Assembly: GCF_002831565.1 (NCBI RefSeq)
Contig: NZ_CP025096.1
Coordinates: forward strand, 4,016,501 to 4,080,500
Reading direction: 5' to 3'
DNA: 64,000 nucleotides
Source of the DNA: Spirosoma pollinicola
GTDB taxonomy: Bacteria > Bacteroidota > Bacteroidia > Cytophagales > Spirosomataceae
The notes under the pieces are model-generated. The model was not told where the DNA came from. It saw nothing but the letters and a program-made list of their open reading frames with translations, and searched no databases. Positions within the stretch are counted from its first letter, which is position 1; every line of letters starts with the position of its first letter. A program made the translations under genes and the position numbers. Below, one piece after another: positions 14,999-23,799 of the stretch.

Positions 14999-15545
14999 GG
15001 TCGATGGTCTGGTAAATTTTCTTCAATTCGTTCATAGCGCGGTGTACACGCACTTTCACCGCGCCTTCTGTCGTATTCAGCACCTGTGCTATTTCGTCGT
15101 ATTTCAACTCCTGAAAGCGACTCAACACCAGCACTTCCCGGTGTTCGGCACTTAGCTTCGATATGGCATTATGGAGGCCATCCATTTCCTGTTGTTTCAG
15201 TAACCGTTCATCGGCGGCTGGTCCACCGCCAATTCGATCGGCTAATTCGGCCAGGTCATACTGATGCGCCGACCGTTTATTTTGTTTGCTATGATCCACC
15301 AGTACATTCCGCGCCAAATGGTACATCCAGCTTCGAAACTCGCCATCGCCCGTGAAGGTGTGGCGGTACTTGAGCATCCGGTAGAACACTGTTTGCAGCA
15401 TATCTTCGCTGGCTTCCCGCTGGCCCGTCATGTGAAACAGGAAGCCGAACAGAGGCCGATGGTATCGCTCGAAGAGCAAACCCATCGTATCCATATTGCC
15501 TGCTTTTACCTGCAACATGAGCGCGTTATCTGATAGAGCGTTCAA
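14973..15545 (-). CDS. ECF-type RNA polymerase sigma factor
   Basis: The 190-residue protein has sigma-70 region 2 (LLFERYHRPLFGFLFHMTG, EDMLQTVFYRMLKYRHTF, FRSWMYHLARNVLVDH; about 22-85) and region 4 (LSAEHREVLVLSRFQELKYD, EIAQVLNTTEGAVKVRVHRA; about 130-175). The longest reading starts at a TTG codon (15545, giving MNALSDNALMLQ); the first ATG is at 15518 and would remove nine residues. Homologous N-termini that start a few residues before the MLQVKAG motif make the TTG plausible. It is followed by its cognate anti-sigma gene and two DUF4097 genes, an operon type common in Bacteroidota. Confidence 0.92.
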   Translation of the reverse strand: MNALSDNALMLQVKAGNMDTMGLLFERYHRPLFGFLFHMTGQREASEDMLQTVFYRMLKYRHTFTGDGEFRSWMYHLARNVLVDHSKQNKRSAHQYDLAELADRIGGGPAADERLLKQQEMDGLHNAISKLSAEHREVLVLSRFQELKYDEIAQVLNTTEGAVKVRVHRAMNELKKIYQTIDHERTAHKL

Positions 15546-15627
15546 CCGGCTAAAGAATGTGTATATGGTGGATTTTGGACTGGAAACTGCGGGAGTTGTG
15601 GAAGGTTACAGGAAATGTGGAAAATAT

Positions 15628-15782
15628 TTTTTTGTGACTGATGGCGCAAGGCTCCGGCCTTGTGTCTGCTATTCTCCGGCCTCTGGCCGATTTTGTAGTA
15701 TGAAGACTATAATAATGAACCGGCCAGAGGCCGGAGAATAGCAGACACAAGGCCAGAGCCTTGCGCCATCAGTCACAAAAAA
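15628..15782. repeat. 62-bp inverted repeat
   Basis: Arms at 15628-15689 and 15721-15782 pair with a single mismatch and enclose a 31-nt AT-rich loop. The outer region contains GATGGCGCAAGGC, shared with the palindrome at 874-916. The element separates the sigma gene from the small secreted protein gene, both on the minus strand, and its outer T/A tract doubles as the T-run of the terminator at 15777-15806. I see nothing else in this 293-bp gap. Confidence 0.95.
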
Positions 15783-15806
15783 CAGGTCGCCTACTAAGCG
15801 ACCTGT
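15777..15806 (-). terminator. Intrinsic terminator of the small secreted protein gene
   Basis: On the minus strand the 9-bp stem ACAGGTCGC/GCGACCTGT (15806-15798 and 15790-15782, 7-nt loop) is followed by a run of T. It lies 33 bp past the stop of the gene at 15839. Confidence 0.85.
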
Positions 15807-15838
15807 GTATAGGGAAGGAATCGACTGTGAAAAGAAAG

Positions 15839-16420
15839 TTATTGATTGCCCGTTTTTATCCCAAAACTACGTTCGGTTTCTTTGATGATCGCCTGTTTCT
15901 CGCGCTCGGTTTTGCCCGCGACATTTGCTGTCCGCTCGATAACCAGTTCGTCGCCATCTTTCTGGAACGTGTACTGCATCCATAGACGTCCATTCTCTTT
16001 ATCTTCACGAACTAACACCGATGATGGCGCTACATCGCTGGGAGTGAGGGATGAATTTGTACTTGCCTGCATAGGCTCATGAGCCGATTCGTCCGAACTG
16101 ATTACAGATGTCATCTGTGTTTCAGCCTGTCGTTTCCGCGCCCTGGCTTCATGCCGCCGATCAATAATTACCTCGTTCGACTGGTTATCCACAAACCGGT
16201 CCAGCGAGTCGAGAATATGCTTTTCCAACGCTTTCACGTCGCTCTTGTCCATGTCTTCGATGTCGAATGAGCGACTGTAATGAATAGAGCGGTCTGGCTG
16301 TTCAATGTCAACGCGAATACGAAGTTGCCGACCATCGGTCGTGACGAGTTTGCTGGACGACCGTTGTGCGAACGCGCTGAAACCAACCGTAAGCAGTAAC
16401 AGAGTAAAGAGCGTTTTCAT
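15839..16420 (-). CDS. Small secreted protein, sigma-54-controlled family
   Basis: A 193-residue exported protein: signal peptide MKTLFTLLLLTVGFSAFAQ, then a conserved block IHYSRSFDIEDMDKSDVKAL and EKHILDSLD (about 48-75), a variable middle, and a C-terminal strand-helix block LWMQYTFQKDGDELVIERTA with EREKQAIIKETERSFGI. A paralogue with the same plan lies at 38943-39563. No known domain was recognised. It has its own sigma-54 promoter with the double palindrome (16462-16565) and its own terminator, so it is a monocistronic member of the regulon that otherwise drives permeases. This linkage suggests it works with them in the periplasm, but that is inference. Confidence 0.8.
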   Translation of the reverse strand: MKTLFTLLLLTVGFSAFAQRSSSKLVTTDGRQLRIRVDIEQPDRSIHYSRSFDIEDMDKSDVKALEKHILDSLDRFVDNQSNEVIIDRRHEARARKRQAETQMTSVISSDESAHEPMQASTNSSLTPSDVAPSSVLVREDKENGRLWMQYTFQKDGDELVIERTANVAGKTEREKQAIIKETERSFGIKTGNQ

Positions 16421-16461
16421 AAAATCGGCAAAAAGTAGATTAGATAGGTAGATTTACCTCA

Positions 16462-16476
16462 TCCATCTTCGTGCCA
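16462..16476 (-). promoter_or_regulatory. Sigma-54 (-24/-12) promoter 2
   Basis: On the minus strand TGGCAC (16476-16471), five bases, TGGA (16465-16462). The -24 box is perfect; the -12 box is the weakest of the five (TGGA for TTGR). The predicted start is about 30 bp before the ATG at 16420. Confidence 0.7.
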
Positions 16477-16528
16477 GCTGTGTATTGAGCTGTTTATCAG
16501 CTGTTTATTATATGGTGAAAGTGGTTAT

Positions 16529-16565
16529 TGTCCGATAATGGACATATTTTGTACGACTGCGGACA
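16529..16565. promoter_or_regulatory. Paired activator sites of promoter 2
   Basis: Proximal TGTCC-N6-GGACA at 16529-16544 (perfect) and distal TGTAC-N6-GGACA at 16550-16565, 21 bp apart. The proximal site starts 53 bp upstream of the -24 box. Confidence 0.78.
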
Positions 16566-16591
16566 AGGAATAATACGGTGTTGGAAAAGGG

Positions 16592-16663
16592 GAACGCGGA
16601 TTGTACGGATTAAGACGGATGGCTAATGCTTTTTATCCGTTTTAATCCGTACAATCCGCGTTC
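16592..16663. repeat. 29-bp inverted repeat after susD
   Basis: Arms 16592-16620 and 16635-16663 pair with one mismatch around a 14-nt loop. It begins 13 bp past the SusD stop codon on the minus strand and may end that transcript. The arm includes GCGGATTGTACGGATTAA. Confidence 0.92.
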
Positions 16664-16675
16664 TAATTAATTCTA

Positions 16676-18361
16676 TCAATAACCAGCGTTCTGCACCAGA
16701 TACCCCGGCAGGTTAGACGCTCCGTCAATAGCCGTTTGCGGAATCGGGAAAATCCGCTTCAATTTGTCGGTGTTGGTTTTTTCCGTCCAGGTGCCTTCGT
16801 ATTTGCCAAACCGAATCATGTCGGTGCGCCGGACCATTTCCCAATACAACTCGAAGCCCCGCTCGCGGAAGAGTAAGTCGAGGGTCATTGACGTAAGGGC
16901 GGGTGGCGGTGTCGTGATGTTGCGGGCGGCCCGAACGGCATTTACATCGGCCAGCGCACTGGCAGCATCACCACTTTTGCGCAACTTGGCTTCGGCCCGC
17001 ATCAGGTAAATATCAGCCAGACGGAGAATGATAATATCGGCTTCCCCGAAGTTACGACCGCTCACCGATTTCTTGCTGAACTCATATTTCTCCACGCGAT
17101 AGCCGGTATTGTAATTACTGCCCGCAACGGTATAATCAACCTGCTCGGTGAAGTCGACGGCAAGCGTGGGTTTATTTCGAGTGTCATACCCAAGCTTACC
17201 AACTTTAAATTTGCCGTCAGCGCATTTTACGAAAACCCCGTTTTTACGGATCAGACCGTATTGCTGCCCGCGTAAAATACCCCGGTTGATGTTGAAATCA
17301 GCCTCGGCGACGCACGAATCGGCGGGGTTGGAATAGATCGTTAAGTTCTGCTTGTAAAACCGTGGATCGACCGTTGGGTCTTTGGGCGAATAAGCGTTTA
17401 CCCAGGTCCTGTAATAATCGGGTGTGATAGATGGCCCATCGGTGCCGTTGGCGGCCGGGTAAGCCGGAATCGGGAATTGGTCGCCCGATATAGAGAAATA
17501 GGCCATACGGTTATGCCCGTTCAGGTCGGCCCGCTGATCGACGGCGAAAATCAACTCCTTGTTGTCGTGATTGGCCGAGCCGAAGATCGAAAAGAAATCA
17601 TTCGACAACGAATACTGCCCGGATGCGATGATCTTGTCGCAGTACTCAACCACCTTATCCATATCTGCCGGAGCGAAGGTAAACGAAGCGCCAAACCGAT
17701 CTCGGTAAACACCGGCATTGAGGTACAACCGCGCCAGTAAGCCCCAAACAGCCCCTTTCGTCAGGCGACCGGGACCAACACTGGTTTCGAGGCTCGGCTC
17801 AACGGCCAGGAACTCCTTCATCAAATAATCCAGCGCCTGCGAATCACGAAGAATGACCGACGTCGCACCCAGATCATCTTTTACGAACACGACTCCGAAC
17901 ATATCGAACAACAGCATATTGTAATAAGCCCGCATACCCCGCGCTTCGGCCAGATACGTTTTGGCCGATGGGTCGTTGTTCGTCGGCAGGGCGTTGATGG
18001 CTGTAATGGCCCTTGACAGACCCTGTAAAATAAAGCCCCACGTACTCCTGATATTCGGGTCGGTGCTGGTGTGCGTGTGCTGGTGCATGGCAATGTAAAT
18101 ACCGTTATCGCCCCAGTCTGTGCCACCCCGATAAGGGAGAATGGCTTCGTCGGTCGAAATCTCCTGCATTGTAAAGTAGTTTGTGTGCAGGAAAATATCC
18201 GGCAGACGGGCATATACCGGCGCAATGATCCCATCGGCGGCCTGTTTGTCGGAAAGGCCCGTTGCCGACGTTTCGTCTAAAATAACTTCGTTCAGATTGG
18301 TACAACCATTTATGAACAGAATGCCAACCAGTGTCAGCAAAATAGGTAGTTTCAGTTTCAT
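16676..18361 (-). CDS. SusD/RagB family outer-membrane lipoprotein
   Basis: The 561-residue protein has a lipoprotein signal with lipobox FINGC (Cys20), the SusD-like N-terminal TPR-type region (WGFILQGLSRAITAINAL, AEARGMRAYYNMLLFDMFG) and the RagB/SusD C-terminal block (IILRLADIYLMRAEAKLRKSG, DVNAVRAARN, LLFRERGFELYWEMVRRTDMIRFG). These surface lipoproteins bind a nutrient and deliver it to the partner SusC barrel. It starts 13 bp after the SusC gene and is certainly co-transcribed. There is no glycosidase, peptidase or sigma/anti-sigma gene next to the pair, so the substrate (glycan or other) is not indicated. Confidence 0.97.
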   Translation of the reverse strand: MKLKLPILLTLVGILFINGCTNLNEVILDETSATGLSDKQAADGIIAPVYARLPDIFLHTNYFTMQEISTDEAILPYRGGTDWGDNGIYIAMHQHTHTSTDPNIRSTWGFILQGLSRAITAINALPTNNDPSAKTYLAEARGMRAYYNMLLFDMFGVVFVKDDLGATSVILRDSQALDYLMKEFLAVEPSLETSVGPGRLTKGAVWGLLARLYLNAGVYRDRFGASFTFAPADMDKVVEYCDKIIASGQYSLSNDFFSIFGSANHDNKELIFAVDQRADLNGHNRMAYFSISGDQFPIPAYPAANGTDGPSITPDYYRTWVNAYSPKDPTVDPRFYKQNLTIYSNPADSCVAEADFNINRGILRGQQYGLIRKNGVFVKCADGKFKVGKLGYDTRNKPTLAVDFTEQVDYTVAGSNYNTGYRVEKYEFSKKSVSGRNFGEADIIILRLADIYLMRAEAKLRKSGDAASALADVNAVRAARNITTPPPALTSMTLDLLFRERGFELYWEMVRRTDMIRFGKYEGTWTEKTNTDKLKRIFPIPQTAIDGASNLPGYLVQNAGY

Positions 18362-18374
18362 GATGTTTTGCGGA

Positions 18375-21300
18375 TTAGAGTGTCAGGTTCAAACCAAATA
18401 CGACAGATCTTGCTTTCGGATAGCTCAGGTAATCAATGCCATACGACGAAATACCATTGATTTGTCGGTCGGAGTTTACTTCCGGATCATAGCCATTGTA
18501 TTTCGTGATCACGAACAGATTCTGACCCGTAACGGACACCCGTAAGCCCGACACCCAGCGTTTGATGCCTAATGCTTTCGTATTGAAATTATAGCCCAGT
18601 GCCACGTTATTCAGCCGGAAGAACGAGCCGTTTTTTAGATAGCGCGTCGATACCGGTGCTGCGTTGTTGACCGACTCATTGGCGTTTGCCACGGCCTCGG
18701 GTGTGGTGTTGATTCCTTTCGACAGCCGCAGCTTGTAGAAGTTGGAGTTGGCCGTGTTGTCGTACAGTTTGTTGCCAGACACACCGTTGAAATTGGCGGA
18801 TAAGTCAAAGCCTTTGAACGACGCATTCGTGTTGAAGTTAAACTGCTTCGTTGGCAACGCACTGCCAGCCGCAACCCGGTCTTTGTCGGTTATCAGGCCA
18901 TCGCCATCAGCATCGCGGTAGGTGCTTAAGCCCTTGTCGTCGAAGCCGGTGAACTCTTTCAGGAAGAATGTACCAATGGGTTGACCGTTCAAATAGCCAT
19001 TGATCGTTGCCGACGTCAGACCCGAGCCCGACGCTGAACCCGACGGAATCACTGAATAAGGGGAGTTATTCACGATGTTGTTGATAAACGTCATGTTGCC
19101 ACCCACATCGAAGCGGAAACCACTTTTCGCCGTGTAGTGGTACATCAGTTCCAGTTCAAGCCCTTTGTTGGTAATCGTCATGTTCGGCACATTGGTCCAG
19201 AACGTACCCGCTGGCTGAACGGGATCGGCAGGAATTACTTCGAGCAGGATATTGCTGGACACTTTTCTGAAATAGTCGATTCCGCCGGAAATAGCCCCGT
19301 TGAACAGCGCAAAATCAAGTCCTACGTCGGTCTGGTTTGATACCTCCCATTGAATGTCGGGGTTTGATAGCCGTGAATAAGACGTACCAGCCGGGTAAGG
19401 GCCCGTAGCCGTGAGCGGATAGCTGGTTGCGGCCGATACCTGCGAAGTGAACAGAGCCTGTGTGATTTTTGAAGGTATCTCCTGGTTGCCTGTCCGGCCC
19501 CAGCCCGCGCGAAGTTTCAAATCGCTGAACGGCGATGATTTCAGAAAGGCTTCTTCCGATAAACGCCAGCCCGCCGAGAACGATGGGAAAATACCGTACT
19601 TGTTGTTCGACCCAAACTTCGAGGAACCATCGGCCCGAACCGTAGCCGTGATCAGGTATTTATCCTTGAACTGGTAATTGACGCGGCCAAAAAACGATTG
19701 CAGTTCGTTGAGTGTTGCATAGCCCGTTGGCTTGTTATTCGTCAGCGTCAGCTCCTGGCCCAGGCCGGGGTTATAGATTGGCAGAATGTCTGAAATAGGG
19801 AACTTGTTGATGCTATACGCCCGCCCCTGTAGTGAAAACTTCTGGTAGGAATGTCCGGCCAACGCGGTCAGGTTGTGGTCGCCCTGTGCGTAGGTGTAGG
19901 TCAGGTAGTTCTCGATCAACCGGTTGTTGTTATACGCATTATTCGTTTCTAACCGGCCATCCTGAAAGGGCACCGCATTCGGCAGCGATTGCAGATCGCG
20001 TACCGAACTCGAATTGTCGATACCGAAATTAAGCTTATAAACCAGTCCTTTTATGATCCGGAAAGAAGGCGATATGTTGCCGACAATCCGGGTGATTTTG
20101 GTGATGTCCTGATTTAACTGGAGGCTGGTTAGCGGGTTTGAAATCGATTGATACTGAGCCGGTTTGCCAAGGGCATCGTAAGCCGGATAGGTCGGGTTGT
20201 TCGAAATGGCACTCCCTAGCATACTCTCGATAGGCGGCCGCTGATTGTTCGTATACGACGCGCTGAGGTTAGCATCAATCGTAAGCCGGTCTTCCAGCAA
20301 TTTCTGCGATATATTGATGCGCCCCGTGTAGCGATCCATCTGGCTGCCCTTCAAAATGCCATCTTGATTTTGCAGGCCAAATGAGCCGTAGAAAGTTGTT
20401 TTTTCGGAACCACCACCCAGCGATATATTATGATTTTTGGTAAACGCCGTTCGGGTAATCTCCTTTTGCCAATCGGTATTGCCCTTTAAATCATCGAGAA
20501 CACCCCCAACGAGTGGCACCTGTTGCCGGTACTCATCGGCCGAGAACACAGGCAAGGCCCGTGCCAGGGTAGAGATGCCGTAACTGGTTGAATAGTTGAG
20601 GGTTGAAACACCCGCTTTGCCCTTCTTCGTCGTGATCAGGACAACACCGTTTGCACCACGAGAACCATAAATAGCTGTTGCCGATGCATCTTTCAGCACG
20701 TCAATCGACTCGATGTCCTGCGGATTTAGAAAGTTCAGGGGATTGATGGCCCCACCCCCGCCCGTACTCGAATTGTCCAGCGCGAGTCCGTCGAGTACAA
20801 AAAGAGGAGTGCTCCCGGTACGAACGCCACCCGGTCCGCGAATGGTGATCGACTGGCTACCACCGGGCTCACCACTGGCAGAGGTAACGTTAACCCCGGC
20901 TACTTTGCCCTGCAAAAGCTGCTCCGGTGAGTTGATGATTCCCTTGTTAAAGTCAGTCGCTTTCAGGGATTTAACCGCGCCGGTCATGTCTTTCTTGGCG
21001 GCACTACCGTAGCCAATAACAACTACCTGCGATAGTTCGGAGGCTTCGGCCTTCAGGTCTACATCAATAACCGAGCGGTTGCCCACCACGATTTCCTGCT
21101 TTTCGTAGCCAATAAATCCAACAACCAGAACAGCATTTCCGTCTGGTACGGAGATGGAGTAACTACCGTTGGCATCGGTCGTCGTGCCGCGCTGACTTCC
21201 TTTAATGACAATGGTGCAGCCCGTCAGTGTTTCGTTTGTCAGCGCGTCTTTTACGCGCCCTTTCACAACGATGTCGGCTGTTTTATGCAGCGATGCGTTC

Positions 21301-21404
21301 GGGCTGTGGGCAGAAACCAGTGAAGTTGGTAAGGCTAAAACCGCCAGTAAACAGGCCGTAAGGAGACGTTTTAGCGGAGGAGGAGCTGTGTAAAAATGTT
21401 GCAT
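18375..21404 (-). CDS. SusC/RagA TonB-linked outer-membrane receptor
   Basis: The 1009-residue protein has a signal peptide (about 1-33), a CarboxypepD_reg-like domain (VKGRVKDALTNETLTGCTIV to GFIGYEKQEI, about 45-105), a SusC-type TonB segment (SQVVVIGYGSAAKKDMTGAV, about 125), a plug domain (IESIDVLKDASATAIYGSRG, GVVLITTKKG) and a long TonB-dependent beta-barrel ending in an aromatic-rich strand (VVFGLNLTL). It imports a substrate captured by the SusD protein encoded 13 bp downstream, using TonB-ExbBD energy. Length and motif order are normal for the family. No FecR-like anti-sigma interaction (STN) domain is visible. Confidence 0.97.
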   Translation of the reverse strand: MQHFYTAPPPLKRLLTACLLAVLALPTSLVSAHSPNASLHKTADIVVKGRVKDALTNETLTGCTIVIKGSQRGTTTDANGSYSISVPDGNAVLVVGFIGYEKQEIVVGNRSVIDVDLKAEASELSQVVVIGYGSAAKKDMTGAVKSLKATDFNKGIINSPEQLLQGKVAGVNVTSASGEPGGSQSITIRGPGGVRTGSTPLFVLDGLALDNSSTGGGGAINPLNFLNPQDIESIDVLKDASATAIYGSRGANGVVLITTKKGKAGVSTLNYSTSYGISTLARALPVFSADEYRQQVPLVGGVLDDLKGNTDWQKEITRTAFTKNHNISLGGGSEKTTFYGSFGLQNQDGILKGSQMDRYTGRINISQKLLEDRLTIDANLSASYTNNQRPPIESMLGSAISNNPTYPAYDALGKPAQYQSISNPLTSLQLNQDITKITRIVGNISPSFRIIKGLVYKLNFGIDNSSSVRDLQSLPNAVPFQDGRLETNNAYNNNRLIENYLTYTYAQGDHNLTALAGHSYQKFSLQGRAYSINKFPISDILPIYNPGLGQELTLTNNKPTGYATLNELQSFFGRVNYQFKDKYLITATVRADGSSKFGSNNKYGIFPSFSAGWRLSEEAFLKSSPFSDLKLRAGWGRTGNQEIPSKITQALFTSQVSAATSYPLTATGPYPAGTSYSRLSNPDIQWEVSNQTDVGLDFALFNGAISGGIDYFRKVSSNILLEVIPADPVQPAGTFWTNVPNMTITNKGLELELMYHYTAKSGFRFDVGGNMTFINNIVNNSPYSVIPSGSASGSGLTSATINGYLNGQPIGTFFLKEFTGFDDKGLSTYRDADGDGLITDKDRVAAGSALPTKQFNFNTNASFKGFDLSANFNGVSGNKLYDNTANSNFYKLRLSKGINTTPEAVANANESVNNAAPVSTRYLKNGSFFRLNNVALGYNFNTKALGIKRWVSGLRVSVTGQNLFVITKYNGYDPEVNSDRQINGISSYGIDYLSYPKARSVVFGLNLTL

Positions 21405-21434
21405 AGATCAATAAATTAGTGATGGACTGATGGA

Positions 21435-21465
21435 CGATATTACCGTTTATAAAAATACTTACAAA
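21435..21465 (-). promoter_or_regulatory. Putative Bacteroidota promoter of susC
   Basis: On the minus strand TTTG (21465-21462), a 19-bp spacer and TAATATCG (21442-21435, cf. TAnnTTTG) match the -33/-7 pattern of Bacteroidota primary promoters, about 30 bp before the ATG at 21404. Confidence 0.5.
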
Positions 21466-21956
21466 AGCAGGTGTTACTATTAATAATTTGGTAATAACTA
21501 CCGGAGCATTTGTAATTTTTATACTCAAGAAAATCAGGCTGGTACAGTAATCTACTCAGAGCGTGTATGGACGGTAGATGGACTGTATTAACAAATCGTG
21601 CAGAAGGGCTGGCGTGTACAACAAGCTGCGTTTGCAGGCATTTAGAAAATGAAATTTTATACTAATCTGTTATATCGGTATCATTTTTGCGAAATATATC
21701 CAGCTACTCAGAGGTAAAAATTTATAGTAGGAAGTAACATCGGACGGCACAGGCCGCCCTGCGCCGAAGCGGCAGCTTTTACGTTTCGTTAACATTCTTT
21801 TACAGGCCTTTAGCCAAAGCTCAGTACAAAGACAGTTAGCTTTACGGTGCGCCGTTGCGACCGTCCGCGGCTGCGGTTGACATCCCTTGTCAGAAAGGCG
21901 ATGAAACAGGAGTATCAATATCTTTATAACCGTGCTTCACCAAACCAATTATAGTT
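21466..21956. other. Divergent intergenic region without a recognised gene
   Basis: This stretch separates susC from the BNR protein gene. It contains a G+C-rich patch (21741-21777, GGCACAGGCCGCCCTGC...) that loosely resembles one arm of the repeat at 7158-7304, and 7-bp complementary pieces at 21741 and 21861. No coding frame, RNA gene or clean hairpin could be supported. Confidence 0.5.
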
Positions 21957-22868
21957 ATGGAAATCTATAGCCTAGCATTTTTGCTTCTTTTTCAATTCCC
22001 CTTTTCCTGTAACGAAGCATTAGACTTGCTTGCCTCATCGCCAATCACGGATAGCCGGCAAAAACTAAACAGCCACAAGTCGGGGCTTGTAAACATTGTT
22101 TTTAAATCTACTGATGGTGGACAAACCTGGCAGGACATGAGTGAAGGGCTGCCTGAAGGTTTGAAGGAAGATGGTTTCTTTGCAACTACTAATGGACTCT
22201 ATTTACAGGCTGAAAATGGGTTATATCACAGTAGTCCAAATTCCACCGCTCCTTATTGGGAAAAGGATCGTTTCCCTGATCAGCTTGGTCGTATGTACAC
22301 CAATTTTCAAGAGAAACAGGTACGTATCGTTTTTGAAACGGTTGGAGGCACCGCTTTCATCGGCTCCGACAACGGTCTTCTTAAATCGACTAACGGTGGG
22401 GAAACCTGGAAACGGGTCCACACTGGAGGCTGGGTAATGAAACTGGTAGAATCAAACGGTGTACTCATGGCAACCAGCCAGAAGGGTATATTACGATCGA
22501 CAGATGATGGTGAAAGCTGGGATTGTGTGATTAGTGAAGGTGGTGTTGGCATCGCTGTAGAACGTATTAACGGTGGATTCGCGGCTATCACTTACAATAC
22601 ACAGTCAGAAACCAGAAGAGTACGGACATCTTATGACGGGGGTAAAAGCTGGCAGCCTATTGATGCCGACCTGCCGGCAAGCCTCTCCATTGCCTCAATT
22701 GTTGAGGTTGGTGACTACTTTTTTTGTGGTCATCCTGCCGGTATCTTCAGATCATCTGATAAGGGTAAAACATGGAAACTGTTATTTCCTTCTATTGATA
22801 ATAAGGTCTTCAATTTATCTGTTTCAGGCAATGTAATTTATGCCATACCCAGAGCGGGAGGGTGTTGA
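21957..22868 (+). CDS. BNR/Asp-box beta-propeller protein
   Basis: The 303-residue protein starts with a hydrophobic export signal (IYSLAFLLLFQFPFSC, possible lipobox Cys18). It then has repeated Asp-box motifs S-T/S-D-x-G-x-T/S-W: STDGGQTWQDM, STNGGETWKRV, STDDGESWDCV, TSYDGGKSWQPI and SSDKGKTWKLL, spaced about 45-60 residues. These mark sialidase/YCF48-type beta-propellers. With only five boxes and no catalytic residues recognisable, it is more likely a structural or binding propeller than a sialidase. It is a single gene with no linked partner. Confidence 0.8.
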   Translation: MEIYSLAFLLLFQFPFSCNEALDLLASSPITDSRQKLNSHKSGLVNIVFKSTDGGQTWQDMSEGLPEGLKEDGFFATTNGLYLQAENGLYHSSPNSTAPYWEKDRFPDQLGRMYTNFQEKQVRIVFETVGGTAFIGSDNGLLKSTNGGETWKRVHTGGWVMKLVESNGVLMATSQKGILRSTDDGESWDCVISEGGVGIAVERINGGFAAITYNTQSETRRVRTSYDGGKSWQPIDADLPASLSIASIVEVGDYFFCGHPAGIFRSSDKGKTWKLLFPSIDNKVFNLSVSGNVIYAIPRAGGC

Positions 22869-23085
22869 GAAAATTACATCAACGTTTATCTGGATTTACT
22901 GACTTTTACTGAACACAGCGGCAAGAACGTTTCAGGTCTCTTCAGATAAAGCCTGCCCGTTGAAATATCCGGTCTTGAAAACATCTTTTAAACGTGTTCG
23001 GTTAACCTGATTCGGAATCATAGTTTTCTATTCATCCCGAAAGACCAGATTCATTTACAAAAAGGGCAATTAACCTTGACAGACT

Positions 23086-23688
23086 ATGTCCAAACTTATC
23101 GCAGTCATGTCCATGTCGCTTGACGGTTATGTAGCCGACAGTCAGGATGGGGTAGGCGAGGTGTTTGATTGGTACTTTTCGGGCGAGGTGAAAATCGAGG
23201 CTGGTGGAGCCGATGCCATGACCTTTCACCTATCTCCTCCCAGTGCCCAACACTACAAACGTCTTGTCCAGGAACTGGGCGCGGTACTAACCGGTAGGCG
23301 TACCTTCGAGGTTGCCAATGGATGGGGAGGTAATCATGGGTGGGGACCAGCCTTCGTACTGACTCACGCTATTCCTGATGGCTGGCCACGGCCTAACTCA
23401 ACTGTCCATTTCGTTACGGATGGGCTGGAGTCGGCCGTCAGGCAAGCGAAAGCTGCGGCCGCTGGTAAGGCCGTTGGCGTTCATGGTGCGGACACCATCC
23501 AACAGTGCCTAAACGCCGGTCTACTCGATGAACTACAGATTGACATTGCTGCCGTACTTCTGGGTTCAGGTATTCGACTCTTCGACCAGCTGGCCAACGC
23601 CCCGTATGTGCTTGGCAACCCAACCGTCATTTCGGGGATTGGCGTTACTCATCTGCGTTACCCGGTACTAACCAGGAATTCTGAATAA
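23086..23688 (+). CDS. Dihydrofolate-reductase-family (RibD C-terminal-like) protein
   Basis: The 200-residue cytoplasmic protein starts MSKLIAVMSMSLDGYVAD, the usual entry strand of RibD_C/YyaP-type reductases, and contains AVLTGRRTFEVANGWGG (about 67-83, NADPH-site region), HFVTDGLESAVRQAKAAA, VGVHGADTIQQCLNAGLLDELQIDI and LLGSGIRLFDQL. Such proteins bind NADPH and often reduce pyrimidine or unknown substrates; a true folate role is unlikely. It lies between a BNR protein and a small membrane protein with no clear operon link. Family is secure, substrate unknown. Confidence 0.9.
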   Translation: MSKLIAVMSMSLDGYVADSQDGVGEVFDWYFSGEVKIEAGGADAMTFHLSPPSAQHYKRLVQELGAVLTGRRTFEVANGWGGNHGWGPAFVLTHAIPDGWPRPNSTVHFVTDGLESAVRQAKAAAAGKAVGVHGADTIQQCLNAGLLDELQIDIAAVLLGSGIRLFDQLANAPYVLGNPTVISGIGVTHLRYPVLTRNSE

Positions 23689-23799
23689 GGATACACTCGT
23701 TTTTGGGCGAAGGAGCGTTAGGAATACGTCCAGGGAAAGTTGCTGCATTCGACAATAAATTCGTTGGCCTGTAGCCCTTACCAACCTTAAAGCCGTAGA

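Noticed and set aside
21670..21918. Small minus-strand ORF upstream of susC
   Set aside because: Cys/Arg-rich, no domain or signal peptide, and placed in an AT-rich divergent promoter region with a repeat-like G+C patch.
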